In this document: piece by piece, positions 10,101 to 17,761 of the stretch
Layout of the letters: every line of letters begins with the position of its first letter
How positions within the stretch are numbered: the first letter of the stretch is position 1
The notes under the pieces: model-generated
Told to the model about the DNA's origin: nothing
The model's database searches: none
Seen by the model: the letters and a program-made list of their open reading frames with translations, nothing else
Position numbers and translations under genes: made by a program
Source of the DNA: Lachnospiraceae bacterium MD329
Lineage (GTDB): Bacteria > Bacillota > Clostridia > UBA1381
Reading direction: 5' to 3'
Length of the DNA: 64,000 bases
Assembly (NCBI GenBank): GCA_010206265.1
Contig: VIQV01000001.1
Span: forward strand, 124,001 to 188,000

Positions 10101-10472
10101 ATTTAGCTGTATAACCTCCTTGTCAATACCGCCTGCAATCATACCTGCCATTCTGCCGTTACCGATAGGATATGAATTTGTCCATAAAAACTCCGAATAT
10201 GCCCAGTCCGTTAAAATTTCACCCTGTTTACCATACGGATTTTGCACATTACTGTTTGTAGTTTTTGAAGACGCATTCGGATTTACTGCCGCCGCATTTT
10301 CATAAATCCCTGTCTGAGCAAGAACATTTTCTATTTTATTGTTTGTCCACATAACTGTTTCAGGGTCAAAGTTATATGTCGCCGAAGCCGTTAATGGAAT
10401 CGCTGGAATAAGTGACGCGCTTATTCCTGCCGCCGCAACCGAGCTTATAATTTTTTTTAGCTGTCTTTCCAT
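4113..10472 (-). CDS. Secreted GH95 alpha-L-fucosidase/galactosidase fused to a CE8 pectin methylesterase
   Basis: 2,119 residues from the ATG at 10472, chosen over an in-frame ATG at 10493 because only the former has a ribosome site (AAAGGA). A signal peptide (about 1-31) is followed by a GH95 module (about 85-1020): G-N-G-R-M and Q-L-N-E-D-T near its N-terminus, the N-I-N-T-E-M-N-Y-W motif whose Asn residues activate water, S-P-E-Q with the likely acid Glu, and A-R-A-L-D-G. A CBM6-like stretch (about 1030-1260) and a Pro/Thr linker lead to a CE8 module (about 1293-1620) with G-V-Y-R-E, Q-D-T, G-T-T-D-Y and F-G-R-P-W, matching the catalytic Gln/Asp/Asp/Arg set of pectin methylesterases. A CnaB-like segment and a C-terminal lectin-like module follow. 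No SLH domain, so probably released or bound by its carbohydrate modules. Inferred substrate: fucosylated or galactosylated, methyl-esterified pectin such as rhamnogalacturonan II. Confidence 0.88.
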   Translation of the reverse strand: MERQLKKIISSVAAAGISASLIPAIPLTASATYNFDPETVMWTNNKIENVLAQTGIYENAAAVNPNASSKTTNSNVQNPYGKQGEILTDWAYSEFLWTNSYPIGNGRMAGMIAGGIDKEVIQLNEDTAWDGSPYGTLKDENGNTLTTVKQTSEADKITAQSPTSGSVEGGWRYFRGADENGNPAEIGAADVTVGDGAFRTQYPDFANKSLSNQSLNISNAKTYEAVQGRWDLEKMVEATFLGSPTKQRAYKSFAEVYLDFHHRNANAENYTKSLDMKTGIVTVEYDYNGHHYKRESFASYPDQVVVTHIESDENLDFSAELHTYHSEKDGFYSYEKISDSEVKVTAAITNGSKDNNEPGTVNAIKFEARMLLRGEGAFSVSDNKTVTVNGGKSAEIYVVGATNYVDYLNLDNSKPTRDCDIYMTNVKNKDYQTIKERHITDFSTQFNKTEIHLENENGADYSNTPTEKRVREDINGQSGFLTGAGSRTSDANKNGVYSTYSKGDNELAALEFNYGKYLILSGSRDGRKATGADEIDIPKSQPLNLTGKWNAAFSASWNGKYTININTEMNYWAAQPLNIGDSERPFIDTFAELAESGAITAANQYGVYNERGDNTYIKGDPWVMHHNYDLWRGTQPIDNATAGLWPTGGVWLLDHAWQYYKFNKDKEYLAEVYPYMIGAAKFFTQFLVTDPQTGYLITAASCSPEQGGVQPGPAMDTQLIRNLYDTVQQASEILGKNAENQELLDKISEQMPSSYLADTEGRLAPNLIDDAGLIKEWTRGDVTFDISSTTDSSKIKWTITNPFKNNETSTVYDHGAGNNTGHRHCSSLWEIFPGTHLSAYSADKHEQDIFKAFQKSVSARGTGSGQGWGLAWRINLNARALDGNAASTMLEQLLTTRTSPNLFDQHPNFQIDGNYGATSGIIEMLVQSHDNAIDLLPALPDKWAAGSIKGINTRENATVDITWENNKPLEAKIHARANGDMNIRSPYTAFAVVYDENGDRIETKFNDNNMLTFSAEEGNTYTITNFGSNTVEEIKTYKAADTTEFYASDNGSLPKIDGNGVDVGYIYNRENVKIGYAVNEFDFDDLDSLILKMSKVRKNDTYVSVTVDIPSGAEIANQLITTGDNELNLKNIDGISGIHKIYILYYRNPYANDDKYLGNANDITAKYKKNVTPDNPKYSYTIKSAVFGNDGRLNVKYEGENIGAKLIVSAYDKSGVLTQFKCEDINGNGEKYIAFDNPDNRTVKIFVWDSLDTMKPLAKIYDVTIPLSTNEPIPTAVPTIEPTISPTADPSLKGAYIGDTKYNTVSEALSAARTPSNENERVYIDLMPGVYREQVVVNKPYITIRKKADTVGEAKITWYYGMGSLYDSCNENGYYDVNAVGDGKSYRPSDWGTALKVDRNGNCFTAENITLENSYNRYYTQEELTDITGVDPDQNNSNFHRLEWIKEQIANNVSDDKINEYLQTRTAIDYKGVTSSPRERSAALHSSADKVKIINCEVISTQDTIGINSGRIYFKNCKLGGTTDYICGSSTAVFNECELITNAGKGGESATITAPSNPAESDGYLFYNCRITGTPYAKEGDFGRPWSRENAAAAYINTVISHSPFEPSKLLIKDVGWSEMGIKPEEARFKEYGSVDENGNAVNTTKRTKGTMLNEWTMLRYNPYTFTKGTDGWDPANISDEYNEVNSILDTTTIDTSDGNTNDVALPSAPNGYEFYWESNSPFANVSEDKTKLSLIRPAYGENDIQATVKLYVRKADNKAIGAEKSIEFNISATNNIENVFTVSGTVSMAKASDSAQTVNLELKKGDAVIKTENVTIAEGETSAEYAMENIPIGEYTIYPTAQNTEYNIITKPETISGGIGDIINYNVSIRKMSTITVTNTDFDTITPAITEADGFTASMYTATGGETANIQEGNTVYRLTKDENKTVRKNVGVSFDLKNMLQENTTLNNTKTIRMSFDFLLENVEYMPSDYSYFDLATSTSNAGNDAADQTRFVRWGVHTGWGQMNMFSAANGRINGDNTQFNKNSQMANKWYRITADIDLVNKTITTTLYNRDNNMEILNKKPFDIAKPDGGSNPNYPTGINLDNLYFNVYMDKRENTSNKMEYYFDNITLEYQDYE

Positions 10473-10519
10473 AATTTTCAATCCTTTCCGCATATTATCT
10501 CATATAAATATAATACATT

Positions 10520-10548
10520 ATTATAACTCGAAAAAACAGTACCACCAA
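10520..10548 (-). promoter_or_regulatory. Promoter of the GH95-CE8 gene
   Basis: On the minus strand TTGGTG (10548-10543), 17 bases, TATAAT (10525-10520), giving a leader of about 40 bases. The -35 overlaps the leftmost ACCA-type repeat of the divergent regulatory region. Confidence 0.55.
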
Positions 10549-10600
10549 CTATATATTTTTTAATACCAGAGAAAATAATATTGTGCAGAAAACAATACCA
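10539..10600. promoter_or_regulatory. Direct ATACCA-type repeats, candidate MocR operator
   Basis: ATACCA occurs at 10563-10568 and 10595-10600 (32 bp start to start) with a related GTACCA at 10539-10544. Direct ATACCA repeats about three helical turns apart are, as I recall, what GabR of Bacillus subtilis binds. The right copy lies between the -35 and -10 of the regulator's own promoter and the left copy touches the -35 of the GH95-CE8 promoter, so binding could control both genes. Confidence 0.5.
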
Positions 10601-10609
10601 TGATATAAT
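10581..10609 (+). promoter_or_regulatory. Promoter of the MocR regulator
   Basis: TTGTGC (10581-10586), 17 bases, TATAAT (10604-10609). The expected start of transcription is close to 10616, at the GAGGTG ribosome site, so the leader would be only about a dozen bases. Confidence 0.7.
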
Positions 10610-10627
10610 ATAGCTGAGGTGAAAAAA

Positions 10628-11992
10628 ATGTATATTGATATTAAGAAAACGAAGGGAAAAGCTCTTTATACACAGCTATATGACGCTATTGTAGAGGAAA
10701 TCGTAAGCGGCAGACTCAGAAACGGAATGAAGCTTCCTACACGCCGTGCAATGGCAGAACAGCTCAATATCGCACAGACCACCGTTGACAGCGCATATAA
10801 AATGCTGCAGGATACCGGATACATAATATCGATACCACGGAGGGGATATATTATATCGTTTAAATCTTCACCGTACGGCGGAAATATACCGTGGGAAACC
10901 ACCGCGCCGGAGGAAATTGTTTTCAGTCCAAACGGAATAGACACTTCACATCTGCCGAGAACCATATACGCAAAAATTATGAAAGATATTTTGTATAATG
11001 ACGGCATAGACGTGTTCTCATATCCCGAAAAGGGCGGTGAATTTATTCTTAGAAACGAAATATCAAAATACTTGTATTCATTCCGTGATATAAAGTGTTC
11101 GCCGTCACAGATTATAATAGGCGCGGGAACCGAATACCTGCTTACTTCTCTTGCCGCAATATTTCCTGAAAGCACCAAATACATTCTTGAAAATCCGTGT
11201 GATACTCATTTTTATCATACATTGTCCTCATACAGACATCAGCTCGTTATTCTGCCTGAAAATATTGATGAATTTGATATTGAGGCGCTGTATGCCTCCG
11301 ACGGAAATATCCTTTGTATAGAACCTGATACACGCTGTCCGAGAAGTGCCGCAATGTCACCCGAAATATGCAGCGCTATTCTGGAATGGGCTTATGCCTC
11401 ACCAGACAGATATATAATAGAAAACGGATATGACTCGGAACTTCAGACAATTCAGAAAAGAACACTTTACAGTATGGATACAAAAAACAGAGTTTTATAT
11501 CTAAATTCCTTTTCACGCTCTATATCTCCTGCAATAAGAACAGCATATATGGTTATTCCCGAAAACCTGCTGGAACTTTGGAAGAAAAAACACGTTTATT
11601 ATTACTCTCTTGTTTTAAAGCAAGAACAATATGCTCTTGCTGAATTTATACGCAAGGGACATTTTATGAAACATTATAAATATATGCGTAAATCCTATAA
11701 AGAACGCCGCGAATACTTAAAGGACTGTCTTTTAAAAGCGTTTGGAGAAAATATTCAAATTTACGGAGAAAGCGCAAGTACATATATATCCGCCGCATTT
11801 GTATCACATAATACAAACGAAGTAAAAACCAAGGCTAAAAAAGCAGGCGTTAAGTTACTTTCGCTCAATTCTTTTAATGTAAATAAAAATGCAGTGCCTC
11901 TTGAAAATGACCGTCTGATAATGGGCATAGGTGATTTGAATAATGAAAAAATAAGGATGGGAATAAAACTTCTGAAAGAATGTTTAAATTAA
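10628..11992 (+). CDS. MocR/GabR-type regulator (GntR winged helix plus aminotransferase-like domain)
   Basis: 454 residues from ATG 10628, which has GAGGTG 6 bases upstream; the in-frame GTG at 10619 lies inside that site. Residues about 8-72 form a GntR winged helix (L-Y-T-Q-L-Y-D-A-I ... L-P-T-R-R-A-M-A-E-Q-L-N ... Y-I-I-S-I-P-R-R-G-Y). The rest is an aminotransferase class I fold as in MocR proteins. The position of the PLP lysine (usually F-S-K-S-L-x-P) reads F-S-R-S-I-S-P here, and the usual D-D-Y-D-S-E motif reads N-G-Y-D-S-E, so both the Schiff-base Lys and the pyridine-binding Asp appear replaced. It is divergent from the GH95-CE8 gene and probably controls it and itself; the effector may not be PLP in the usual covalent form. 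Confidence 0.85.
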   Translation: MYIDIKKTKGKALYTQLYDAIVEEIVSGRLRNGMKLPTRRAMAEQLNIAQTTVDSAYKMLQDTGYIISIPRRGYIISFKSSPYGGNIPWETTAPEEIVFSPNGIDTSHLPRTIYAKIMKDILYNDGIDVFSYPEKGGEFILRNEISKYLYSFRDIKCSPSQIIIGAGTEYLLTSLAAIFPESTKYILENPCDTHFYHTLSSYRHQLVILPENIDEFDIEALYASDGNILCIEPDTRCPRSAAMSPEICSAILEWAYASPDRYIIENGYDSELQTIQKRTLYSMDTKNRVLYLNSFSRSISPAIRTAYMVIPENLLELWKKKHVYYYSLVLKQEQYALAEFIRKGHFMKHYKYMRKSYKERREYLKDCLLKAFGENIQIYGESASTYISAAFVSHNTNEVKTKAKKAGVKLLSLNSFNVNKNAVPLENDRLIMGIGDLNNEKIRMGIKLLKECLN

Positions 11993-12007
11993 TATTATAT
12001 TAAAACG

Positions 12008-12037
12008 AGAGGAGTGTTTCTTTAAAAACACTCCTCT
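12008..12037. terminator. Terminator between convergent genes
   Basis: A 12-bp stem, AGAGGAGTGTTT (12008-12019) with its complement (12026-12037), loop of 6. The T-rich tract is better on the minus strand, after the heparinase-like gene, but the position also serves the regulator on the plus strand. Confidence 0.8.
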
Positions 12038-12053
12038 TGCTATTTCACATTCA

Positions 12054-15000
12054 TCATTTGTCAAACATCATTCTGTATATAACCGCGGCAGCCATAGCAC
12101 GTGTAAAATCACTCTTCGGCTCTATTCTGCGGCTGTCTGTTCCCTGTATCAGTCCATAGCTCACTGCTTTCATCATATAGTTATATGCCCAATCAGAAAT
12201 ATCAGAGCTATCGGTGTATATTGACAAATCTGTACCCTGCGATTTTAAACTATTCAGACTCTCATATTCTCTTGTAAGAATTACAGCCGCTTCCTCGCGC
12301 GTTACGCAATTATCAGGTTTAAAACTACCGTCCTCATAACCCGAAATGAAATCTTTCTTAATTGCCGCTCCTACATATCCCGAAAACCAATCTCCGCTGT
12401 TAACATCAGTAAATCCGCCTGTATACTCTGACGTTTCTCCAAAAGCGCTTATAAGCATTTTTACCAGTTCAGCTCTTGTAAGAGGCTTATCGGGTTTATA
12501 TGAGCCGTCCTCATAACCGTCTATTATTCCATTGGTATGTAGTCTTGTTATGTATTCTTCCGCCCAGTGGTTTTCTATATCGGAAAGTTTATCTTTTTTA
12601 GATGGTTCTGATGTTGGTTTCGGAGTAGCAGGTGTTTGTGTTTCAATCGGAACAGGTTCGGCAGTCACTTTCGGCGGCTGCGCGCCTCCGCCACCACCAC
12701 CGCCGCTGCCCGACGCCTCAAGCGCCTGCGACAGCTTGGTTAATACATATTCCGCCCCCTGAACAGATTTTATGATACAGCCTCCGCCCTCATTTTGAGC
12801 TGTAACTTTATCATTAAAGGAATATTTATTTCCGCCGCTTACAAAATAACCTTTTGACGAACTGTAAAACGGCACTGTTATTGTAATTGCATTATCAAAT
12901 GTTATACCGTAATTAGAATTAAATACTACTGATAGTCCGTCCGCTCCTTCGTTTACCGAAAAATCAATCTCACCGTTCCAGCCCAGCCAACCACTTACCG
13001 TTGTACCTGCAGGAATTGTTACTGTAACGTTTTTCACTTCACCGTTTTTCTTTAATGCCAGAGATGTGGTGTACTCTTTATCAAAAGTATAGCTCATTCG
13101 GCTGCCGTCAAGCTCAACAGGGAAAATACATTTATCCGCCTTTATAATAACCGCGCTGCCGTCTGTTTCAAAACTCCGCCATACTCCGTTCATAATCACA
13201 GAATTTATTTTCTCTCCAAACTCTATCCGCACGTCGGAAGTAAGCTTATCAGACGTATCAATTTTTAATTTATCACCTATGTGCCGTACCGCTATATCTT
13301 TTATATTTTCATCGGAACTTATAATATCTTTTCCATCAGCACCTTTAAGATACGAACCGTTTACCATAGCGGCATACGATACTTTGTTCTCGATTTTGTT
13401 CTCAGTATATATTATTTCAGCGTTTGTAGAATAACCGTTAAATTCGCGCGTGGTATTCTCACCCTCATTGGAAATATAGTACACGCCTTTTCCTGCGCTG
13501 TAGCTTATCTCCATAGCCGCCGACAAATTGGATATATCTCCGTCAACAGGTATACGCTTAAATTCCACATTCTCATTATCTCCGCTCTTTTCAGGGAAAA
13601 GAAGAGTGTTGAACATAGCGTCACCAGACGTTTTCTTTGTATATGAAACGTAATCTTCAAGTCTGTTTTGAAGATATTTATCCTTTATAAAGCTTTTATC
13701 AATTTCCAGTTTTGTATCCTGCATATCAGCCTGTAAAATCTGGAGATTTGCATTTCCCGTAAAATGAGTTTTCACTGTTCCCGACTCTGAATCTGTTTCC
13801 ATTGCTGCGTCATTGTCAGGGTGCCAGTTCTGACGATATACATTTTCCGTTTCTTTATCCTCAGGCACAATCAGGTCAGATACAATCCAAAAACCATTAT
13901 GCAGAAAGAATACTCTCCTGTTATGACGGAAACCTGCATATGTTTCAGCATAACCGCTTACACTGTCAAACGAATCATTTGCGATAAGCTCCATACCGTT
14001 TTCACCTATGTCATATCCCTGAGGCGCATCATTTATTTCAACAGTATTATGAGCATATGTTTCCGTTCTTACGGTAGACGCAGGCATAATCGGATTATAT
14101 CCGCCGCCGTTTCCTGCATCTATAAGAAGAGGTCTGCCATATGCGTAAACGTCCATATGCAAATCGTCGGGATGACCGTGTGAATGACCTGTTTCCGCCG
14201 TTATATGCGCATACAGCGAGTCATTGTTCCAGCCGTCGCGCATTATTACAGTTTTCTTTACTGGAAATATAATTGATTTATAGTCACTCGGTTCCTCTAC
14301 ATCTGACTTATGACTCTGCCACAACATCATATCATCATCAAAAAATTCTCCGAATTTATATAGCTTGTCAAAAGATGTTCCGCGTCCGCCGTCGCCGTAC
14401 GGAATGAGTTCTCCGTCAGGGAAGAAACAATTTGCATAAAACGTTGCAAGTCCGTATGCAGTTTTTTTATATTCGTCGAGATTTGTATAGCCTACCTTTT
14501 CATACAGTTCTACAGCCTCAATTACTTCTTCAATTACCCTGTGTATGTAACCTGTTGTCGCCTCTTTATACGCACCGTCCGCGTGTACAAGCTTTGTTCC
14601 TATGGTTGTATCCAGCTTTGCACGTGAACGCTCATAATATGACGCGTCGTGAATCTCAGGGAAATATACTACAAGTCTTGCAAATCCCACATTAGCCGCG
14701 CATATCTGATTTACAACACTCGGCGTTGTAGATGTATCAAAATATACAAGCATCTGATATGCGTATTTAATCAAGGTACAGAACACCTCAGGAGTCATCT
14801 GCTCGCTGTCCATAAGACCAAATATTGTTGAAAGCAATGCAGGTGTTCTCCAAGCACTGTCCAGAGTACGCGGATAACCCGCGTCCTTATTGGTGTAAAT
14901 ATCTATTATATTTTCAAGCGCCGCCGCGGCATAGTCCTCATTGCCTGTTCCGATAAAATTATTGACAAGGTCTATATTTTTCTCCAATCGTGCCATTGAA

Positions 15001-17549
15001 TTTATCCACTCCGATTCACTGCCGTAAGGAGCGCTCCAGTCATATATACAATCAGAAAAATTAAATGTTCCCGGAGTTATATCGTTCCACGAGGCTGTTT
15101 CTTCATCAAGATAAGTTGTAAGCGGAGATTGATATAAAAGCATCTGCATATCGGCGCTTTTGCCTCTCAGCTTTTTTCCATAGAGCATAATCGAAACAGA
15201 TTTTATTTCCTCACCACTGCTGATTGACGAAGTATCAAAATTGATAAACGTTCTCTTTGTATTATCATTAAAAGGATTTCCCTCCTCGTGAACATACAAT
15301 AAAACGTCCGAGCCATTTACATTACCGCTGTTTGCTCCTCCTTCAAAATATGTGTCAAAACTACAGGGCAGTATATGAACACCGCTTTTGGTAACTACAC
15401 GCATATACGGCTCATACTCTGTATCGCGCGAATAAATCACACCTGTACTTCCATCTTTTGAACGGTCAAACACCATATACGAAGAAGTCAAACCGCCGTC
15501 TGCAGGAACTTCAATCTCAACCCAATCCGCCTCACTTCCAAGTTTAAAAGATGACAGCACTGACTGATTTCCGATTATGTGTTCAGACGCAACCTGCGTA
15601 CTAAGACTTTTGTTATTTGAAGGTTCTGTTTCATAACAAAGATTTTCGTCCCTGTTCTTATAATATTTCAGCAATTCCTCCTTTGCGGCAGAATAATTGC
15701 CGCGCTTTGCATAATACTCAACCTGCTCCAAACCGTCTATAGTATCGTATTGCAAAACAGGCGTTTCATCAAAACTACCTATTGCCTCGTTCCAGCTCCC
15801 GAAAAAATCCTCGTCTGAAAGTTTCATAGGGTCTGATAATTTTCTATGCCCGTTTATGCCGTCAGGCTCTTTTTTCAGAAGATTTAATAGTATTGTGAAC
15901 CTCTCCGCTCCTTCTTCACCTGTAAGCTTTAAATTAAGCTCCACGCTTTTATCACCATCTGTATATTCAGGTCTTTTTATAATTGCAGTATCATCTAATA
16001 TTTCTATGTTACCGTCCGCTGTCCATTCGGCGCTGTACTTTCCCGTTTCACTCGTCAGACAAAAATCAGAGGTTGTGCAGTGACGGTTTTGAAATAATTC
16101 ATTCTTTATTGAATTAAACGCGTCATATATTTCCGCCTGCGATTCATTCAGCATAATTAGCTCGGGCGGTTTTTGTGAATTTGATGAATAAAACTCAACT
16201 TCGTCAGCGTCAGTTCTGACCTTAAACAAAACATCTGTTCCTACGGGGCAAATATCTGTAATATCAATGTCCATAGCGCTTTCACAATTCAGTTCAGCGC
16301 TGATTTCACTGCTGAAGGCACAAGATGGAACACTGTTTCCGTTTACTGTTTCAATATTTCCCGTAAATTCACTTGCTGCCGAAACATATATCATACCCGA
16401 CTGAAGATTAATACTGTTATTCGGAAACAGTCTGAGTATAAGACGTTTTGCGTCCTTTGCCTCGTTTTCATCAATACTGTCAAAGGATAAATATGACGTT
16501 CTGTCAAGTTCTTCAATACCTGTATCGGCACAAAAAATACTTTCCTCTGTTCCGTGATTTTTTTCGGCATAGCTGCCTCCGTTCACATATGTATCACCCT
16601 TTACAGGGATAATACCCTGACGCATAACCCTTACAGCAATATCCCTTTCGCGCACGGCTCCGCGGTATTTTATCCTCATAGTAAGTTTTGCGGTTTTATC
16701 CTCATACTTTTCTCTGTCACATACGTCTGCAAAATATCCGTCATCCGTTTTTGATATATTTATAACTGTTTGGTCGGACGATTCCCATTCAACCTCACAA
16801 ATATCCTGCAGCAACTCGGAATTATCCCATACCGACGGAAGATAAAAATCATCTGTCAATGAGTTTGCAGGAATAGATGAAATTATTTCTTTTTCCGCCT
16901 TTTCCAATATGTAATCCAACTCTGTATAAAAAATCAACTGAGGCTCAAACCCCTTTGCCTCTTTACTTTTAATGATAGCATAGTTGTCATCACCCTCTTT
17001 TGCCCAAGTCTTAAAAGCATAGACATAATCATCCTGCGCCCTTATATAATCTGTTACATCTACATAATTTATCTGAGCGTCCTCGTCAACAGCAGGCACT
17101 TCAAATTCATCATTAAGCCAGTCAGCCAGACTTACTCCGTTATTCTGGATTCCAGAGGCTATTGACCACGTAAGAGTATTTTCTTTAAAAGACTTATGAT
17201 TTCCCCATAGCGGATAAAGCCGTACTCTGTTTGTGTAAGCTTTTTTGGTCGCATAATAACGGAAATATATCTTTGACGCCGTATCCACTGCACTTTTTAT
17301 ATCCGACGCGTCAAAGCGTATCAAACCGTAACGGCGGCTGCCCTCACGTATATCCGCATTCAGGCTTGTTGAGGTTCCAAAATTTTGGTCCATCTGGTCT
17401 TTTCGTATAACAGTGTCATCTGTCGGAGTAAGTGATACTGTCAGTGTATCCGCGTCAGGCTCCGACTCCGCTGCCGCCACATATCCGCAATTTATAACTG
17501 ACATAAACATTGCTATGCTGATAAATAGCGCCAAATATCTTTTTAACAT
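12054..17549 (-). CDS. SLH-anchored heparinase II/III-family protein, probable polysaccharide lyase
   Basis: 1,831 residues from ATG 17549 (AAAGGGG site; the longer reading from 17582 lacks one). Signal peptide about 1-28. A DNRLRE/CBM96-like module (about 30-205: D-D-T-V-I-R ... N-F-G-T-S ... L-I-R-F-D) is followed by an Ig-like stretch, a second DNRLRE-like unit and another fragment of the same kind near 750. The heparinase II/III region has an alpha-helical part (about 850-1090) and a beta part (about 1090-1290) with H-S-H-G-H-P-D-D and Y-A-H-N-T-V-E-I-N, the typical histidine-rich motifs. A Gly7 and Pro/Thr linker (about 1605-1650) precedes three SLH repeats ending in M-F-D-K. It should cleave an acidic polysaccharide at the cell surface. 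Given the pectin context a uronate-containing plant glycan is likely, but the substrate cannot be read from the sequence. Confidence 0.85.
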   Translation of the reverse strand: MLKRYLALFISIAMFMSVINCGYVAAAESEPDADTLTVSLTPTDDTVIRKDQMDQNFGTSTSLNADIREGSRRYGLIRFDASDIKSAVDTASKIYFRYYATKKAYTNRVRLYPLWGNHKSFKENTLTWSIASGIQNNGVSLADWLNDEFEVPAVDEDAQINYVDVTDYIRAQDDYVYAFKTWAKEGDDNYAIIKSKEAKGFEPQLIFYTELDYILEKAEKEIISSIPANSLTDDFYLPSVWDNSELLQDICEVEWESSDQTVINISKTDDGYFADVCDREKYEDKTAKLTMRIKYRGAVRERDIAVRVMRQGIIPVKGDTYVNGGSYAEKNHGTEESIFCADTGIEELDRTSYLSFDSIDENEAKDAKRLILRLFPNNSINLQSGMIYVSAASEFTGNIETVNGNSVPSCAFSSEISAELNCESAMDIDITDICPVGTDVLFKVRTDADEVEFYSSNSQKPPELIMLNESQAEIYDAFNSIKNELFQNRHCTTSDFCLTSETGKYSAEWTADGNIEILDDTAIIKRPEYTDGDKSVELNLKLTGEEGAERFTILLNLLKKEPDGINGHRKLSDPMKLSDEDFFGSWNEAIGSFDETPVLQYDTIDGLEQVEYYAKRGNYSAAKEELLKYYKNRDENLCYETEPSNNKSLSTQVASEHIIGNQSVLSSFKLGSEADWVEIEVPADGGLTSSYMVFDRSKDGSTGVIYSRDTEYEPYMRVVTKSGVHILPCSFDTYFEGGANSGNVNGSDVLLYVHEEGNPFNDNTKRTFINFDTSSISSGEEIKSVSIMLYGKKLRGKSADMQMLLYQSPLTTYLDEETASWNDITPGTFNFSDCIYDWSAPYGSESEWINSMARLEKNIDLVNNFIGTGNEDYAAAALENIIDIYTNKDAGYPRTLDSAWRTPALLSTIFGLMDSEQMTPEVFCTLIKYAYQMLVYFDTSTTPSVVNQICAANVGFARLVVYFPEIHDASYYERSRAKLDTTIGTKLVHADGAYKEATTGYIHRVIEEVIEAVELYEKVGYTNLDEYKKTAYGLATFYANCFFPDGELIPYGDGGRGTSFDKLYKFGEFFDDDMMLWQSHKSDVEEPSDYKSIIFPVKKTVIMRDGWNNDSLYAHITAETGHSHGHPDDLHMDVYAYGRPLLIDAGNGGGYNPIMPASTVRTETYAHNTVEINDAPQGYDIGENGMELIANDSFDSVSGYAETYAGFRHNRRVFFLHNGFWIVSDLIVPEDKETENVYRQNWHPDNDAAMETDSESGTVKTHFTGNANLQILQADMQDTKLEIDKSFIKDKYLQNRLEDYVSYTKKTSGDAMFNTLLFPEKSGDNENVEFKRIPVDGDISNLSAAMEISYSAGKGVYYISNEGENTTREFNGYSTNAEIIYTENKIENKVSYAAMVNGSYLKGADGKDIISSDENIKDIAVRHIGDKLKIDTSDKLTSDVRIEFGEKINSVIMNGVWRSFETDGSAVIIKADKCIFPVELDGSRMSYTFDKEYTTSLALKKNGEVKNVTVTIPAGTTVSGWLGWNGEIDFSVNEGADGLSVVFNSNYGITFDNAITITVPFYSSSKGYFVSGGNKYSFNDKVTAQNEGGGCIIKSVQGAEYVLTKLSQALEASGSGGGGGGGAQPPKVTAEPVPIETQTPATPKPTSEPSKKDKLSDIENHWAEEYITRLHTNGIIDGYEDGSYKPDKPLTRAELVKMLISAFGETSEYTGGFTDVNSGDWFSGYVGAAIKKDFISGYEDGSFKPDNCVTREEAAVILTREYESLNSLKSQGTDLSIYTDSSDISDWAYNYMMKAVSYGLIQGTDSRRIEPKSDFTRAMAAAVIYRMMFDK

Positions 17550-17640
17550 AATAATAACCCCTTTCTGTACTGCGCGGTACAATTACGCTGCTAAATCCTT
17601 CCCTTAAATTCAGCAAAATTTTCGCTTTTTATATATTTTT

Positions 17641-17670
17641 ATTATATAATAAAATGAGAATGAAAGTCAT
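17641..17670 (-). promoter_or_regulatory. Likely promoter of the heparinase-like gene
   Basis: On the minus strand ATGACT (17670-17665), 18 bases, TATAAT (17646-17641). The -10 is perfect, the -35 matches 4 of 6. The leader would be about 85 bases. Confidence 0.45.
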
Positions 17671-17727
17671 ACAGTATATTCGGCATTTTATCTACTATAT
17701 TTCGTTCTGATATGACACATACAAAGC

Positions 17728-17758
17728 AAATATCCCCCGGCATAACCGAGGGATATTT
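17728..17758 (-). terminator. Hairpin after the MgtC-type gene
   Basis: AAATATCCC (17728-17736) pairs with GGGATATTT (17750-17758), directly after the stop codon at 17762. The downstream T tract on the minus strand is short, so it may be a weak terminator. Confidence 0.6.
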
Positions 17759-17761
17759 TAC

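Noticed and set aside
9838-10305. Plus-strand open frame of 155 codons inside the GH95 region
   Set aside because: Antisense to a well-supported catalytic module, no ribosome site, and no recognisable domain.
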